IMG/VR virus record: IMGVR_UViG_3300012147_000088
Span: 1-22,780 of that record
Length of the DNA stretch: 22,780 nt
DNA from: a virus
Reading direction: 5' to 3' (one strand)
The notes under the pieces are model-generated. The model was given only the letters and a program-made list of their open reading frames with translations. It was not told the origin of the DNA and ran no database searches. The position numbers and the translations under genes were made by a program. Below are positions 6,283 to 13,608 of the stretch, piece by piece (position 1 is the stretch's first letter; each line of letters starts with the position of its first letter).

Positions 6283-7452
6283 CTATGGAGGGGTGAGGGT
6301 TCCGAGCTGGGCGATCTGAGCCGCGCCGAGAACGATGTCTTGGCCTAGCACCGCGTTGAACACGGGGTTCACCGCGAGCAGCCCGGGAATCGAGGCCAAC
6401 CGCGCGATCACCTGCAAGCGGCTCACACGCTCGCCCGGTCGTAGGCCGTCGAAGTAAGCCGTCGTGCGCGCGCGCGCGTCCGCGTTCACGCTCGCCTGGG
6501 TACGCGTACCCGAGTAGGTGAGAATCAGCGCCACGTCCACGTTGACCACGGCCGGGAACGCGAAATGCACGTCGATTTGCCCGCCGTTCACGTCGATCGC
6601 CGTGCCAGACTCAGCGAGCAGCTGCACGCCGATCCCGGCCGGTTTCGTGTCGTAGATCGCCTGCGCGACGCGGTCGAAGTCGGCCGGTACGAGCAGCGGC
6701 GGCCAGACCACCACGCCGATCCGGCGCGGTGCTAGGGTTATCCCCTCGATCGTCTGTGTGATGTCACTCGTGTTCTCCACCACGGCCACGCGGCGCAGGT
6801 CCGGCACGGAGGCCGCTACGCGCGCGCGGATCGCGCCGAGCGTCGACGACCCGGACCCGGCTAGTAGTGCCAGGCGCCGAGAGCGCGCCTCGTCGTCTGA
6901 CTCCACGGGCAGGCCGCGAGCAGCTGAGACCGGGTTAGTCACCGCCACCACGCCCGCGGTGCTGGTCACGATCCGCGTGATCGTGTTCGGCGCAGCTGCG
7001 ACGGAGCCCCGCACCTGCGCCCGTACCGTGATCGGGTCCGGGACGAACGCGTCGGCCACGCTGATCCACGTCGTCGGACGCAGGTCCGAGGATTGGAACA
7101 CGGTGCCAGCCGGGATCCCCGCGCCGGTCGTGTTCGAGGCGTCCGTGGTGATGAGCTGGGCGGTCGAGAACGTCGCGTCGCGCCGGACGCCGCCGAGCAG
7201 AGCTAGATGGTTATCGAGGAACTGCCCCACGGCGTCGTTCGGATCCGCGAACGTGGCCAGGGAGGCGATCACGCCGCCGTCCAGCTCGCCCAGACGCGCA
7301 GCTAGCACGGCGCTCAGCGCGCCTAGCACGGAGTCGCGGCCGGGCCAATCCAGCGGCGCGCCGCCATTGAACTCGATCTCAAGCGCGGTGCGCAGCTCGG
7401 CGAGCCATTCGACGGAGCGCTTGGGCTGGTAGCCGTTTGGGGTTAGTGGCAT
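6283..7452 (-). CDS. Baseplate J-like protein (Mu gp47/P2 gpJ family)
   Basis: 389 aa, ATG at 7452 with GAGGAG 8 nt upstream. Family features in order: an N-terminal helical part (VEWLAELRTALEIEFNG ... LDNHLALLGGVRRDA), the GIPAGTVF segment near 112-119, the conserved GLPVESDDEARSRRL at about 180-194, and a C-terminal region with FDGLRPGERVSRLQVIARLA. This is the Baseplate_J pattern; the protein forms part of the wedge (T4 gp6-like) and links inner baseplate to fibres. Length is normal for the family. It is flanked by gp25-like and gpI-like genes in the conserved order. Confidence 0.92.
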   Translation of the reverse strand: MPLTPNGYQPKRSVEWLAELRTALEIEFNGGAPLDWPGRDSVLGALSAVLAARLGELDGGVIASLATFADPNDAVGQFLDNHLALLGGVRRDATFSTAQLITTDASNTTGAGIPAGTVFQSSDLRPTTWISVADAFVPDPITVRAQVRGSVAAAPNTITRIVTSTAGVVAVTNPVSAARGLPVESDDEARSRRLALLAGSGSSTLGAIRARVAASVPDLRRVAVVENTSDITQTIEGITLAPRRIGVVVWPPLLVPADFDRVAQAIYDTKPAGIGVQLLAESGTAIDVNGGQIDVHFAFPAVVNVDVALILTYSGTRTQASVNADARARTTAYFDGLRPGERVSRLQVIARLASIPGLLAVNPVFNAVLGQDIVLGAAQIAQLGTLTPP

Positions 7453-7471
7453 TTGACTTGCTCCTCGGCTA

Positions 7472-7864
7472 CTAGGCCATGGGTAGAACGACGACCCGGG
7501 AAAACGTCTCGACGAGCGCCCCGAACAGCACCGTGATCTCTAGTACGTTGCCATCCGCGCCCTCGGGGGCGTAGCGAGCGCGCGCGTTCACCGTCACCGC
7601 ACCGGTCGACGCGTTGAACGATGTAGACACGCCTAGCGACCGGCACCCGGGCGTGTCCTCGATCTCGAAGACCACATAGTCCCTGATTTGGATCAGCGGC
7701 GGTGGTAGCGTATCCCCCCACGCGATGAACGGCAAACCGACGCCATCGTCCAGCGGCCATTCCCCGAGGTGCGTGCCGAGCCGGATGCGCAGCCGCTGCG
7801 CCGCGGAGTCTGCGCCCGCGATCAGGTCCAGCGGCCAGCGGCCTAGTCTAATGTCTCTCGGCAT
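7472..7864 (-). CDS. gp25/Mu gp46-like baseplate wedge protein
   Basis: 130 aa, ATG at 7864 with GAGG 8 nt upstream. The N-terminal half carries the family pattern: DIRLGRWPLDL, then AAQRLRIRLGTHLGEWPLDD and GVGLPFIAWGD. The C-terminal half alternates strands ending VNARARYAP and LEITVLFGAL. Family members (gpW/gp25, Mu gp46) hold the sheath's first ring to the baseplate and act in triggering contraction. The position between spike and baseplate J is the conserved one. Confidence 0.85.
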   Translation of the reverse strand: MPRDIRLGRWPLDLIAGADSAAQRLRIRLGTHLGEWPLDDGVGLPFIAWGDTLPPPLIQIRDYVVFEIEDTPGCRSLGVSTSFNASTGAVTVNARARYAPEGADGNVLEITVLFGALVETFSRVVVLPMA

Positions 7865-7869
7865 GGGGG

Positions 7870-8526
7870 TTACCTCGCCTTTACGGTGTCGGACGCCACG
7901 GAGGCCCCCCCGAGCATCGGAGTCAGTGTCGGGCTGGTCGGCGTGGTCGGCGCATTGGTGGGGTGCACGTGCGCGTTGAACACCCCCTCCATCGCTTGCA
8001 AGCGGCTCTCGACCCGGTCGGCGCGGGCGAGGAACTGAGTCGCGGAGAGCCCTCCGAACCGGAACTCACCGCCCTCGAAGACGATCGCGTCGTCCGGGGG
8101 CTCGGCCTCGGCCGCGTCGAACGATCGCAGCCCGGGCAGAAACACAGCGTCCGAGAGATCAAACCGCGTGAACCGCGCGGGCGTGGTCGGGCGCGTCTGC
8201 CCGTTGAGCCATTCGTCGATCGAGCGGTGGCACACGAGCAGGACGCCCGTGTCACCGGCGCGCGGGCGGAACCGAATGCCCACGCCCGCCCCGCCGAACA
8301 TGGCGACCGGCACGTCGTATATGGGCGGCTCCTCGTCGTAGGCGACGCTCGGATCCGGCGCGTCGTCCTCGTCGTCGAACACCAAATACGGCGTCCGGAC
8401 GTCTACGCGCACCGTAGCGCGCGGATGTTCGTATGCGATCACCGTGGCGGGGAGCGCGACGCGAACGCGTTGCATCGCCTGCGTGGCGGCGCTCGCAGCT
8501 ACCTGATCGACGGTCTCTGTGGTCAT
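7870..8526 (-). CDS. Baseplate spike protein, gpV/Gp138_N-like with HxH tip motif
   Basis: 218 aa, ATG at 8526 with GAGGAG 8 nt upstream. Residues 25-110 form an OB-fold-like region: VRVALPATVIAYEHPRATV, PIYDVPVAMF, RFRPRAGDTGVLLVCHRSID. The last motif is typical of the Gp138 N-terminal and gpV OB domains. A short stalk (EGGEFRFGGL) and a helix (RVESRLQAMEGVF) lead to NAHVHPTN, with His186 and His188. An HxH near the C-terminus is known in gpV-type spikes to bind an iron ion at the trimer tip. The protein would be the membrane-piercing tip under the hub. Encoded directly after the hub gene. Confidence 0.83.
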   Translation of the reverse strand: MTTETVDQVAASAATQAMQRVRVALPATVIAYEHPRATVRVDVRTPYLVFDDEDDAPDPSVAYDEEPPIYDVPVAMFGGAGVGIRFRPRAGDTGVLLVCHRSIDEWLNGQTRPTTPARFTRFDLSDAVFLPGLRSFDAAEAEPPDDAIVFEGGEFRFGGLSATQFLARADRVESRLQAMEGVFNAHVHPTNAPTTPTSPTLTPMLGGASVASDTVKAR

Positions 8527-8530
8527 GGTG

Positions 8531-9361
8531 CTAGCTCCTCCGGGCTTCGATCGTGGAGGTCATGGTACCATAATTCGAGCCCGCGTGCTGTACTCCTGTG
8601 CACGCCCACACGCCGCTACCCGGGCGCCCGGGCCCCGCGTCGACTTGGAAGCGGACACCCGGCGAGACGTCCGCGGCGAGGAGCACGTGAAACACGCATT
8701 TGGCTCCGCCGCGTGGGTTCGGCGCCTGGATGAGCGTACCGTTCTCGTAGGAAAATAACCGGCCGAGCACCCGCGTCGTACGCCGCTGGCCAACTAGTTG
8801 CAAGCGGCCGTTTTGGATTGACCAGCCCGCTTTTACGGAGGCGGCCAGCCCGTCGAGCACGTCACGAGCTGCACCGGAGAGGTGCAATCCGTTCTGGATG
8901 AGCGGGTCGTCGGCCTCGTCTAGGTATAGGTCCACGGGTAGGCCGATCTGCGCCGCGAGCTGTGTGATCGCCTCCGAGAGCCGCACCTTGCCTCGGATAG
9001 AGAGCGCAGCGCGTGCGCCCTGGTATTTGCGCAGGCCGTCCGCGAACTGGATCTTGAGCACGCGATCCGAGCCCGAGTACTCTAGGTTTACCCCGTCGCG
9101 TACGGCGTTGCCTGCGCCCAGGAGCATGGGCGTCGTCCCCTCGTATCCTGCGAATACGCGTAGAAGCGGCCGCCGCTTGCTCAGGGAGAGCGCAATTGAC
9201 TGCGTTTCCGAGGGGTTATAGATAGAGATTTGCCCTTTGTTTGGCTCTTTGGTCGCCGTCCGGGAGACGGAGAAATCCACCCGGAACCCGGACGCGCCCC
9301 GGCCCTCAAAGGCGATGTCGTCCGCTACCACGGTAATATGTCGGCCGAACAGGTACGTCAT
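8531..9361 (-). CDS. Baseplate hub protein (E217 gp41-like/gpD role)
   Basis: 276 aa. The ATG at 9361 overlaps the plug gene stop as ATGA, with GTGGAGG 7 nt upstream. The N-terminus has the family signature FRVDFSVSRTATKEPNKGQI followed by SIYNPSE at about residues 26-53. The middle part GKVRLSEAITQLAAQIGL and DVLDGLAASVKAGWSIQNGRL is the tail-tube-like hub repeat pattern with the helical insertion. The C-terminal strand GVWACTGVQHAGSNYGTMTSTIEAR ends the second tube-like domain. Such proteins trimerise to convert the sixfold tube to the threefold spike. The neighbouring plug and spike genes agree. Confidence 0.85.
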   Translation of the reverse strand: MTYLFGRHITVVADDIAFEGRGASGFRVDFSVSRTATKEPNKGQISIYNPSETQSIALSLSKRRPLLRVFAGYEGTTPMLLGAGNAVRDGVNLEYSGSDRVLKIQFADGLRKYQGARAALSIRGKVRLSEAITQLAAQIGLPVDLYLDEADDPLIQNGLHLSGAARDVLDGLAASVKAGWSIQNGRLQLVGQRRTTRVLGRLFSYENGTLIQAPNPRGGAKCVFHVLLAADVSPGVRFQVDAGPGRPGSGVWACTGVQHAGSNYGTMTSTIEARRS

Positions 9362-9678
9362 GGGCTCGCCTCCACGTAGAGGAGTCGCACGGATCTACCG
9401 AGCGCCGCCTGCCCGTACGGCGGGGCCGTGGGGCCGTACACAAGGAACACCCCCCGAGGCCCACCCGTGCGAAACGTATAGTACGGCGATGAGCCGGGCG
9501 AGATCCGCCGATGCAGCGCGATCGGCTCCGGGGGCTCCGTGTCCGAGTAGAGTGACATGAACCAGGCGACCGCGAACTCGGACCATTCTAACCGCATCCG
9601 ATAGCGCGTGCCGTCCAGCTCAACGCTCATCGTCTGGAACACCTCCTCGCCGTTCAGCTCGATCTCAACGGTGGCCAT
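9358..9678 (-). CDS. Baseplate plug protein (Pam3 gp18-like)
   Basis: 106 aa. The ATG at 9678 shares one base with the upstream stop (TAATG) and has AGGAGA 8 nt upstream. The N-terminus MATVEIELNGEEVFQTMSVEL and DGTRYRMRLEWSE, then VAWFMSLYSD, fits the small beta-rich plug family first defined in cyanophage Pam3. That protein lies inside the hub lumen below the tape measure. It ends with LGRSVRLLYVEA. Its location between the Dit-like and hub genes is the expected one. Confidence 0.8.
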   Translation of the reverse strand: MATVEIELNGEEVFQTMSVELDGTRYRMRLEWSEFAVAWFMSLYSDTEPPEPIALHRRISPGSSPYYTFRTGGPRGVFLVYGPTAPPYGQAALGRSVRLLYVEASP

Positions 9679-10475
9679 TACGGGATCTCCTGGGAAAACA
9701 GCGCCTCACCCGCGGGGGAGAACCCGCTACGCGCCGACTCAGCTGTCAGCTCGGCGGCGCGCTCGGCGCGGATATCGCGAGTTAGGGGCGTCGCGCTGGT
9801 CTCGAACTCTCCGAGGATGGCCGGGCGCGTGCGCACAACCGTTTGCTCGCCGTCGATCAGCCCGTTGACATAGCCGCCGATGCGCAGGCCGGGCATACCC
9901 AAAGCCTCCGAGGCCGCGTCTCCGAAGCGCGCAAGCCCGCTGATGATCTTGAACGAGGGCGGCGTCCCGGTGTCTCCCGTATCGACGGACGGAGTCAGGT
10001 CCGTTTTCGGCTTGCCACGAGGCCGTGGCGGTGGTAGGCGAACGCGCTCCTCGCGAGCGCGCCGGATTTGCTTGGCTTGGATCGTGAACACGAGGCGCGC
10101 GACGCTGTCCCATTCATAGCCATACGATTCGATCGCGATTTGCGAGAACACACCGCCGCGGTCCGAGATGTAGACCAGCTCGCTCGTCCGATAGCTTTCC
10201 AACCATTCGATCGCCTCTTCGAGGTACGTGCGCCCGTCCTCGACGACGTTGCTCGCCGGGATCTGCCACGGGCCCGGCGTCTCCGTCTGGCAGACGATGA
10301 TCGTGAGCGAGCGGAACCGCCGCTGGATGTGGTCCGCGATCGGCGTGTCACCCGCGATCGGGTGCTCGGTTACGTCTTGCTTCTCATTGACTGCGACGGA
10401 CATCTCGGAATGGAATGTGAGATCTGGGCGTAGGCCGCCCGGATCTCGGCGGTTGAACGAGACGAATGTCGCCAT
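9678..10475 (-). CDS. Dit-like distal tail/baseplate protein
   Basis: 265 aa. I start at the ATG at 10475, one base after the tape measure stop and with GGAG 8 nt upstream; the frame is open further upstream but that part is a shadow of the tape measure gene. The conserved N-terminal pattern is clear: EKQDVTEHPIAGDTPIADHI at residues 31-50, followed by RRFRSLTIIVCQTETP, matching the VTxHPV...G..I.DHI core of Dit-like proteins. A helix (RTYLEEAIEWLESYRTSELV) and strand set follow. The C-terminal 100 residues are Pro/Arg-rich and then helical (RAERAAELTAESARSG). It probably forms the ring joining the tube to the hub. Confidence 0.83.
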   Translation of the reverse strand: MATFVSFNRRDPGGLRPDLTFHSEMSVAVNEKQDVTEHPIAGDTPIADHIQRRFRSLTIIVCQTETPGPWQIPASNVVEDGRTYLEEAIEWLESYRTSELVYISDRGGVFSQIAIESYGYEWDSVARLVFTIQAKQIRRAREERVRLPPPRPRGKPKTDLTPSVDTGDTGTPPSFKIISGLARFGDAASEALGMPGLRIGGYVNGLIDGEQTVVRTRPAILGEFETSATPLTRDIRAERAAELTAESARSGFSPAGEALFSQEIP

Positions 10476-10476
10476 A

Positions 10477-12459
10477 TCAAGGCTCCGATGGTTGCACGCT
10501 CGCGCTCGCATCGCGCAGCGCGGAGGTGAAATCGTTTGCCATGGTGGCGGCCATCTCGGGAGAGTAGGACATCCCGCCTTGCACCTCGATCGTAACCGAG
10601 CCCACATTAGTCGTGCCACCCACCGATGACATCCCGCCCGAGTCGCCCCCGGTCCGAGAGCCGTGGTAGGCGCTCATACGCGCGTTGTAGGCGGCCATGC
10701 GTGTGTTGTAGTCGGCGGCCGAGCCCCCGGCGTTCGGGCTCACGCCCGGACCGTATTGCATGGTGTTCCGGCTGCGAAGCGCATCGCCGCCCGTGAACCC
10801 GGCCGCCGCGCGCTGGCTCCGGTACTGGGCATCGCCCGGATTCTGACTGGGTAGCAGAGCGGCGGCCGCGGCCGCGCGCGCGGCCGCGCGCGTGGCCGAC
10901 CGCTCATCTTTTGTCTGCATCCCGAGCATCGAGGCTACCGCGTCGTTCGCCTTTCTCACGCTAGCGTCGTCGGAGAAATCTATCCGACCAATCGTTTCCA
11001 GGTTATCCAGGAACGCGGAGGTCTCTTCGGAGAATGTGAACGCTCTGTTCATCATCTCGGAGAATTCGATCGTGACAGCAAGCACCTCTGTGAGCGCCGC
11101 CGCTAGGTCCGTCGTCGCCCGAACCGCCTTCAGAACGAGGATGATGAACGTGATCATCGAAGATTCCATCTGGCTCACCCCCTCGCTGTCCTGCCCGTCG
11201 GCCATGAAATTGAGGAATGACCTAGATGCGACGTTTAGGCGATCCATCTCATCCGCGAATCCCTGTATAGATGCCTTAAGCTCGATCATCGTTTTCTGGA
11301 GTCGCGGCGAGCGGTCGATGAGCCGCCCGATGACCGAGTCTCCGCCCTCCATATACGCGAACAGATCGAAGAGCACCGCGATGATTCCGCCCAAAACCAG
11401 ACCTAGAACGACGCCGACGCCGCCTAGCATCTTGAAAAAGTACACGACGCTCGCACTACCTGCGAGAGCCAGGAAGCCGACCGCCATCTCAGCGACGAGA
11501 GGCACGACACCTTGTAGTAGAGTCATGGCCTTGTCCGCGGCCTGCGAGCCGCCCAGCTTCTCGAAAGCGGATTGTGCGTACGTGCCGATCTTCTTGAACT
11601 CATCGCCCATGAGCTGCGCCCAGGATTTCATCCATTTCGCAGATAGCGGCGACTTGCCTTTCACGAAATTGTTCTGAATGAAAGTCTGGATGCCCTTCGC
11701 AGCGTAACCAAAAGCGGGGGCGAGCGCGGCGCCCAGGCTGTTACCCAGGCCCTCGACCGTGAATTGCAGTTTGCGAAACTCTACCTGAGCGAGTTTCAGG
11801 TTTTTGGTCTCTTTCGGGCTTAGGATCAGGCCCAAATCCCCCGCCACCCTTTCGAGGTCTCTGAAAGAGGCCTCGCCGGTGGTGAGCGCTGGGATGAGTC
11901 GGCGCCCGAGATCGTCGCCGAACGTACGCACGGAGGCGGTGAGCGCCTGCGTGCGGTCTTTCATCACAGAGGCCCTTTCCATGAAAAGGCGAAGCAGCTC
12001 GGCGGGCTTTTTGTCTTTCAGCTCGTCTAGCGAGATGCCGACCCGCTTGAACTCTTTGAGAGAATCCGCCGAGCCTTCCAGCGCGGATTTCGCGCGGTCC
12101 GTGATCGTACCCATCGCATCCGCGAGGTCGTCCGTGGACCCGCCCAGCACCTTGAACACGGTGTTGAGCCGCTGGATCTCCTGGGCGCTCGTCGAGAAAC
12201 CAACGGCCATGCGCTCGATCTGCTCGCCGAACGCAGCGCTGCGCCTGACTAGGACGCCCTGAGCGCCGAACCCGACAGCGAGCGCGGCGCCCACACCGGC
12301 GGCCGCCGCGAGCAACGCTCCCATCGACTGCGCCGCACGGGCAAACGCCGCCTCGACGTCGAACCCCGCTTTTTCTACTTTCTTGAACTCGGAGGCTGCT
12401 TTTGAGCCGCCGCTCGCGCCGAGCTTAAAATTCACCTCTTTCAGGGTTTGTTTTGACAC
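10477..12459 (-). CDS. Tail tape measure protein
   Basis: 660 aa from a GTG at 12459, with GAGGTAAC 6-7 nt upstream, 3 nt after the frameshift extension's stop. The N-terminus (MSKQTLKEVNFKLGASGGSK, then AASEFKKVEKAGFDVEAA) and the first 200 residues have the helical pattern usual for tape measures. Hydrophobic segments lie at about 46-70 and 317-370, the second long enough for two transmembrane helices (VGFLALAGSASVVYFF; GVGVVLGLVLGGIIAVLFDL). An Ala/Arg low-complexity stretch near 520-533 is encoded by GC-only repeats. The C-terminus is Gly/Ser-rich and ends with a predicted beta/helix module. The protein sets tail length and is injected ahead of DNA. The position right after the chaperone pair confirms it. 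Confidence 0.93.
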   Translation of the reverse strand: MSKQTLKEVNFKLGASGGSKAASEFKKVEKAGFDVEAAFARAAQSMGALLAAAAGVGAALAVGFGAQGVLVRRSAAFGEQIERMAVGFSTSAQEIQRLNTVFKVLGGSTDDLADAMGTITDRAKSALEGSADSLKEFKRVGISLDELKDKKPAELLRLFMERASVMKDRTQALTASVRTFGDDLGRRLIPALTTGEASFRDLERVAGDLGLILSPKETKNLKLAQVEFRKLQFTVEGLGNSLGAALAPAFGYAAKGIQTFIQNNFVKGKSPLSAKWMKSWAQLMGDEFKKIGTYAQSAFEKLGGSQAADKAMTLLQGVVPLVAEMAVGFLALAGSASVVYFFKMLGGVGVVLGLVLGGIIAVLFDLFAYMEGGDSVIGRLIDRSPRLQKTMIELKASIQGFADEMDRLNVASRSFLNFMADGQDSEGVSQMESSMITFIILVLKAVRATTDLAAALTEVLAVTIEFSEMMNRAFTFSEETSAFLDNLETIGRIDFSDDASVRKANDAVASMLGMQTKDERSATRAAARAAAAAALLPSQNPGDAQYRSQRAAAGFTGGDALRSRNTMQYGPGVSPNAGGSAADYNTRMAAYNARMSAYHGSRTGGDSGGMSSVGGTTNVGSVTIEVQGGMSYSPEMAATMANDFTSALRDASASVQPSEP

Positions 12460-12462
12460 GCG

Positions 12463-12711
12463 TTACCTCGTTTTAGACGCCTCGATTTGCGCATCCAGCT
12501 CGTCACATAAAACGAGAGCTTCTGTGATCTCGCGAAATGACCACGACTGCCGGATTACCGGAGCCGATACGCCTCGGCCCACCTGCTCGTGTAGGACAAT
12601 ACGCCAAATTGTCCAGTCGATCAGATAACCTTGCGGTGTTTTCGCGGCCCTCGCCGCGATCATCTTTTCCCGTGGTGAAAGCTTTATCGAGGCTTTCAAC
12701 CACCGAAAGAT
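12463..12711 (-). CDS. Tail assembly chaperone -1 frameshift extension (gpT-like part of gpGT)
   Basis: This open frame has no good start of its own: only a TTG at 12699 without a ribosome site, sitting inside the end of the previous gene. It is in the -1 frame relative to the upstream chaperone and becomes the C-terminal part of a fusion if ribosomes slip at T TTT TTA (12717-12711). The fusion would read ...GFLDFL-IFRWLKASIKLS..., giving 132 + 82 = 214 residues over 13106-12463. The extension is basic at first (KLSPREKMIAARAAKTPQ) and then carries a helical tail (SFREITEALVLCDELDAQIE). In lambda and many other phages the gpGT-type fusion binds tape measure protein during tail assembly. The tape measure gene follows 3 nt downstream. 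Confidence 0.8.
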   Translation of the reverse strand: MFRWLKASIKLSPREKMIAARAAKTPQGYLIDWTIWRIVLHEQVGRGVSAPVIRQSWSFREITEALVLCDELDAQIEASKTR

Positions 12712-12717
12712 AAAAAA
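12672..12717 (-). promoter_or_regulatory. -1 programmed ribosomal frameshift signal
   Basis: The minus-strand message reads GAT TTT TTA in the zero frame, so the last T plus TTT TTA is an X XXY YYZ slippery heptamer (12717-12711) in the correct phase. A 7-nt spacer (12710-12704) leads to a hairpin: 5' arm 12703-12692 (GTGGTTGAAAGC), 9-nt loop 12691-12683, 3' arm 12682-12672 (GCTTTCACCAC). The stem has 11 bp with one bulged U. The zero-frame TGA (12698-12696) is inside the stem. The open frame reached by the slip is the one that runs to 12463. Confidence 0.85.
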
Positions 12718-13106
12718 TCCAGGAACCCATTATATGCAATGACTTCCTTCAACACGCCCAGCAGCTCCGCATAGTTTCGCGTGTACGCCGCGTCGTACAC
12801 GTTGTCATCTCGGAGCTTTTCCCCGTCGCGCGTCGTCTCGGCCAGGATCCGGCGGATGAGTTTCATGTCAAGCTCGCGGAGAGCCTGCTTTACACCGCGC
12901 CCGATCGCGCTGTTGTCCAGCCCCTCCGCCTGCTTGCCCATCATGTATGGGATTGCGATGGGGGCCAACGGCTCGGAGAGCAGCGCAGAGAGGTCTCGGA
13001 CGATGGAATCGCCGCCTCGTGACGGCGTGATCGCCGTCGTGGTGTAGCGATGCTCGACGCCGCTGCGATCGACGAGATTGAACGTGGTTGTGTTCGTGAT
13101 TTCCAT
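12696..13106 (-). CDS. Tail assembly chaperone (gpG-like)
   Basis: 136 aa, ATG at 13106 with AGGAG 9 nt upstream. The N-terminus is a beta hairpin-like stretch (MEITNTTTFNLVDRSGVEHRY), then a helical body (SIVRDLSALLSEPLAPIAI; GVKQALRELDMKLIRRILAE) and a C-terminus YAELLGVLKEVIAYNGFLDF. Size, soluble helical character and position between tube and tape measure are those of gpG-type chaperones, which coat the tape measure before tube polymerisation. The gene ends in a frameshift signal, giving a minor longer product. Sequence similarity to lambda gpG is not apparent; identification rests on synteny and the frameshift. Confidence 0.82.
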   Translation of the reverse strand: MEITNTTTFNLVDRSGVEHRYTTTAITPSRGGDSIVRDLSALLSEPLAPIAIPYMMGKQAEGLDNSAIGRGVKQALRELDMKLIRRILAETTRDGEKLRDDNVYDAAYTRNYAELLGVLKEVIAYNGFLDFLSFGG

Positions 13107-13125
13107 GCGGGTTAGCTCCTAGGGT

Positions 13126-13596
13126 TCACGGTAGTAGCGCCTCGGGCGTGTTGAGCCCGCCGAGTGTCATGAGTCGCTTGCCAAACGGCAGCTCAAGACG
13201 GAACTCGCGAGTACCTGCAACACGGCCCTTAGACGGGCCCGGGCGATTCATGAAAATCGCCTGCGGGGAGCTGATTGTATCACCAGAAATGGTATCCACG
13301 TGTGAGTACGTGACGGTGAGCAGCGAACCGCGCTGAGCGCGTTGACCACGAAGCAGGGTGTCGAGGTAACCCACGCTCGGGCTGGTTTCCATGAGCGTGA
13401 TGGTCACGCCCACGCGCTCGTCATTCAAACGCGAGTAGACGGGCGCGCGCCCGTCGCTGCTATTCGCAGACTCGTGCTCATCGGATAGCATCTCGTACTC
13501 GACCGCGCCCTCCTCGTCGAACGAGCCGATTCGCACAGAACCGATCGCGATCACGTTGGCAGTGAGGTCGTAGAGTTTTGCTGTTTGGAAACTCAT
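13126..13596 (-). CDS. Tail tube protein (DUF3277-like)
   Basis: 156 aa, ATG at 13596 with AGGAG 6 nt upstream. The family pattern is seen in YSRLNDERVGVTITLMETSP followed by SVGYLDTLLRGQ at about residues 54-85: DUF3277-type proteins carry N(D)..G.vTiTL.qtSPS...L at the same place. The N-terminal part is DLTANVIAIGSVRIGSFDEE, and the C-terminus is beta-rich (REFRLELPFGKRLMTLGG). The protein would stack as hexamers to make the inner tube of the contractile tail. It follows the sheath gene by 12 nt, the usual pairing. Confidence 0.82.
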   Translation of the reverse strand: MSFQTAKLYDLTANVIAIGSVRIGSFDEEGAVEYEMLSDEHESANSSDGRAPVYSRLNDERVGVTITLMETSPSVGYLDTLLRGQRAQRGSLLTVTYSHVDTISGDTISSPQAIFMNRPGPSKGRVAGTREFRLELPFGKRLMTLGGLNTPEALLP

Positions 13597-13608
13597 ATGG
13601 AACTCCTA

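Noticed and set aside
6758-7432. 224-aa rightward open frame opposite baseplate J
   Set aside because: Low-complexity Ala/Arg/Ser composition, antisense to a clearly recognised gene, no ribosome site.
10476-10619. 48-residue N-terminal extension of the Dit-like gene
   Set aside because: It overlaps the end of the tape measure and is Cys/Arg/Pro-rich; the ATG at 10475 directly precedes the conserved Dit-like N-terminus.
10892-11677. 261-aa rightward open frame opposite the tape measure
   Set aside because: It is Ser/Arg-rich with no domain pattern or ribosome site and mirrors the codon structure of the tape measure on the other strand.
12503-12739. Third-frame 78-aa leftward ORF over the frameshift site
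   Set aside because: It is out of frame with both chaperone products, lacks a good ribosome site and gives no sensible protein; the -1 frame explains the region.
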